From assembly GCA_030625995.1 (NCBI GenBank), contig DAOUPU010000011.1, forward strand, positions 1 through 25,990: 25,990 nucleotides of DNA, in the 5' to 3' direction. Made by a program: the position numbers and the translations under genes. The notes below the pieces were generated by a model. The model worked only from the letters and a program-made list of their open reading frames with translations. It had not been told where the DNA came from and made no database searches. Position 1 is the first letter of the stretch. The number at the start of each line of letters is the position of its first letter. Source of the stretch: Flavobacteriaceae bacterium. Lineage in GTDB: Bacteria > Bacteroidota > Bacteroidia > Flavobacteriales > Flavobacteriaceae. Positions 25,327 through 25,990 of this stretch are shown here, piece by piece.

Positions 25327-25362
25327 ATAATTAAAAATCTATTTCAATTTTTGACTTTATAA

Positions 25363-25990
25363 TCAGTCTAAAATTTCAGTAACTTGACCCGCACCAACAG
25401 TTCTACCACCTTCACGGATAGCAAAACGTAAACCTAAGTTCAGTGCAATTGGCTGCAATAAATCAACAGTTACAGTTAAGTTATCTCCAGGCATTACCAT
25501 TTCTATACCATCAGGCAAGTTAATAGTACCTGTTACATCCGTTGTTCTTACATAAAATTGAGGACGATAATTTTTATGGAATGGTGTATGACGACCACCT
25601 TCTTCTTTTTTCAAAACATAAACCTCTGCTTTAAATTTAGCATGTGGTTTGATTGATCCAGGCTTACAAATTACCATTCCTCTTTTGATCTCATCCTTAT
25701 CAATACCTCTTAATAAGATACCTACATTATCACCGGCTTCACCTCTATCTAAAATTTTACGGAACATTTCAACACCCGTTACAGTAGAAGTTAATTTTTC
25801 TGCACCCATTCCGATTATCTCAACAGAGTCACCTGTATTTGCAACACCTGTCTCAATTCTTCCGGTTGCAACAGTACCACGACCAGTAATAGAGAACACA
25901 TCTTCAACAGGCATTAAGAAATCTTTATCAACATCTCTTTTTGGTAATTCGATCCATGTATCAACGGCTTCCATCAATTCCATTATAGTA
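25363..25990 (-). CDS. tuf: Elongation factor Tu (5' truncated by the window edge)
   Basis: 208 C-terminal residues of about 395 are visible; the frame stays open to base 25990, so the GTPase domain lies outside the window. Domain 2 shows VFSITGRGTVATGRIETG and GVEMFRKILDRGEAGDNVG; domain 3 shows GGRHTPFHKNYRPQFYVRTTD and FAIREGGRTVGAGQVTEIL, ending in LD and a TGA stop. EF-Tu delivers aminoacyl-tRNA to the ribosome. The Met at 25983 is internal, not the start. It is the most upstream gene seen of the conserved block. Confidence 0.98.
   Translation of the reverse strand, partial: TIMELMEAVDTWIELPKRDVDKDFLMPVEDVFSITGRGTVATGRIETGVANTGDSVEIIGMGAEKLTSTVTGVEMFRKILDRGEAGDNVGILLRGIDKDEIKRGMVICKPGSIKPHAKFKAEVYVLKKEEGGRHTPFHKNYRPQFYVRTTDVTGTINLPDGIEMVMPGDNLTVTVDLLQPIALNLGLRFAIREGGRTVGAGQVTEILD

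Noticed and set aside
1..25990. Mobile elements, phage genes, CRISPR arrays, toxin-antitoxin or defence islands
   Set aside because: No transposase, integrase, repeat-spacer pattern or defence domain was found on either strand.

Overview
The window is chromosomal DNA from an AT-rich member of the Bacteroidota, most likely class Flavobacteriia. The reasons are the RpoB and RpoC lengths (1271 and 1422 aa), a DUF3467 gene directly behind rpoC, the order tuf - tRNA-Trp - secE - nusG - rplK - rplA - rplJ - rplL - rpoB - rpoC, weak Shine-Dalgarno signals, and candidate promoters of the TTG / TAnnTTTG type. No mobile element, phage gene or CRISPR array is visible. The species cannot be fixed from the sequence alone.

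Left part (1-6961, + strand). The window opens inside an ebo cluster. It holds the 3' two thirds of eboD (a divergent dehydroquinate-synthase-like cyclase), then eboE (a xylose-isomerase-like TIM barrel) and eboF (an alkaline-phosphatase superfamily protein), with overlapping or very close spacing. eboA-C would lie to the left. After about 290 bp of AT-rich DNA comes a very large lipoprotein combining a ThuA-like domain, a sugar-dehydrogenase propeller, a PKD domain, a c-type haem domain and a probable carbohydrate-binding C-terminus.

Middle part (6970-13520, - strand). A palindromic 31-bp element separates the two convergent blocks. To its right are a thioredoxin-fold/peroxiredoxin-like secreted protein and a DUF962 (Mpo1-like) membrane protein, probably one operon. 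Beyond them is a compact biotin operon transcribed leftward in the order bioF, bioD, bioA, a FabB/FabF-type ketosynthase, bioB. No pimelate-forming gene (bioC, bioH, bioG, bioW) is present. The ketosynthase sits where one could contribute to that missing step, but this is inference.

Right part (13522-25990, - strand). This is the conserved transcription/translation block from tuf (5' end cut off) through tRNA-Trp, secE, nusG, L11, L1, L10, L7/L12, rpoB and rpoC to DUF3467. Two intrinsic terminators bracket DUF3467, and hairpins lie in the rplL-rpoB and rpoB-rpoC gaps. rpoB appears to start with TTG.

The most interesting items are the ketosynthase inside the biotin operon, the ebo genes with an altered EboF metal site, the five-domain sugar-oxidising lipoprotein, and the arrangement of DUF3467 between two terminators. 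I found no clearly new defence or mobile system.
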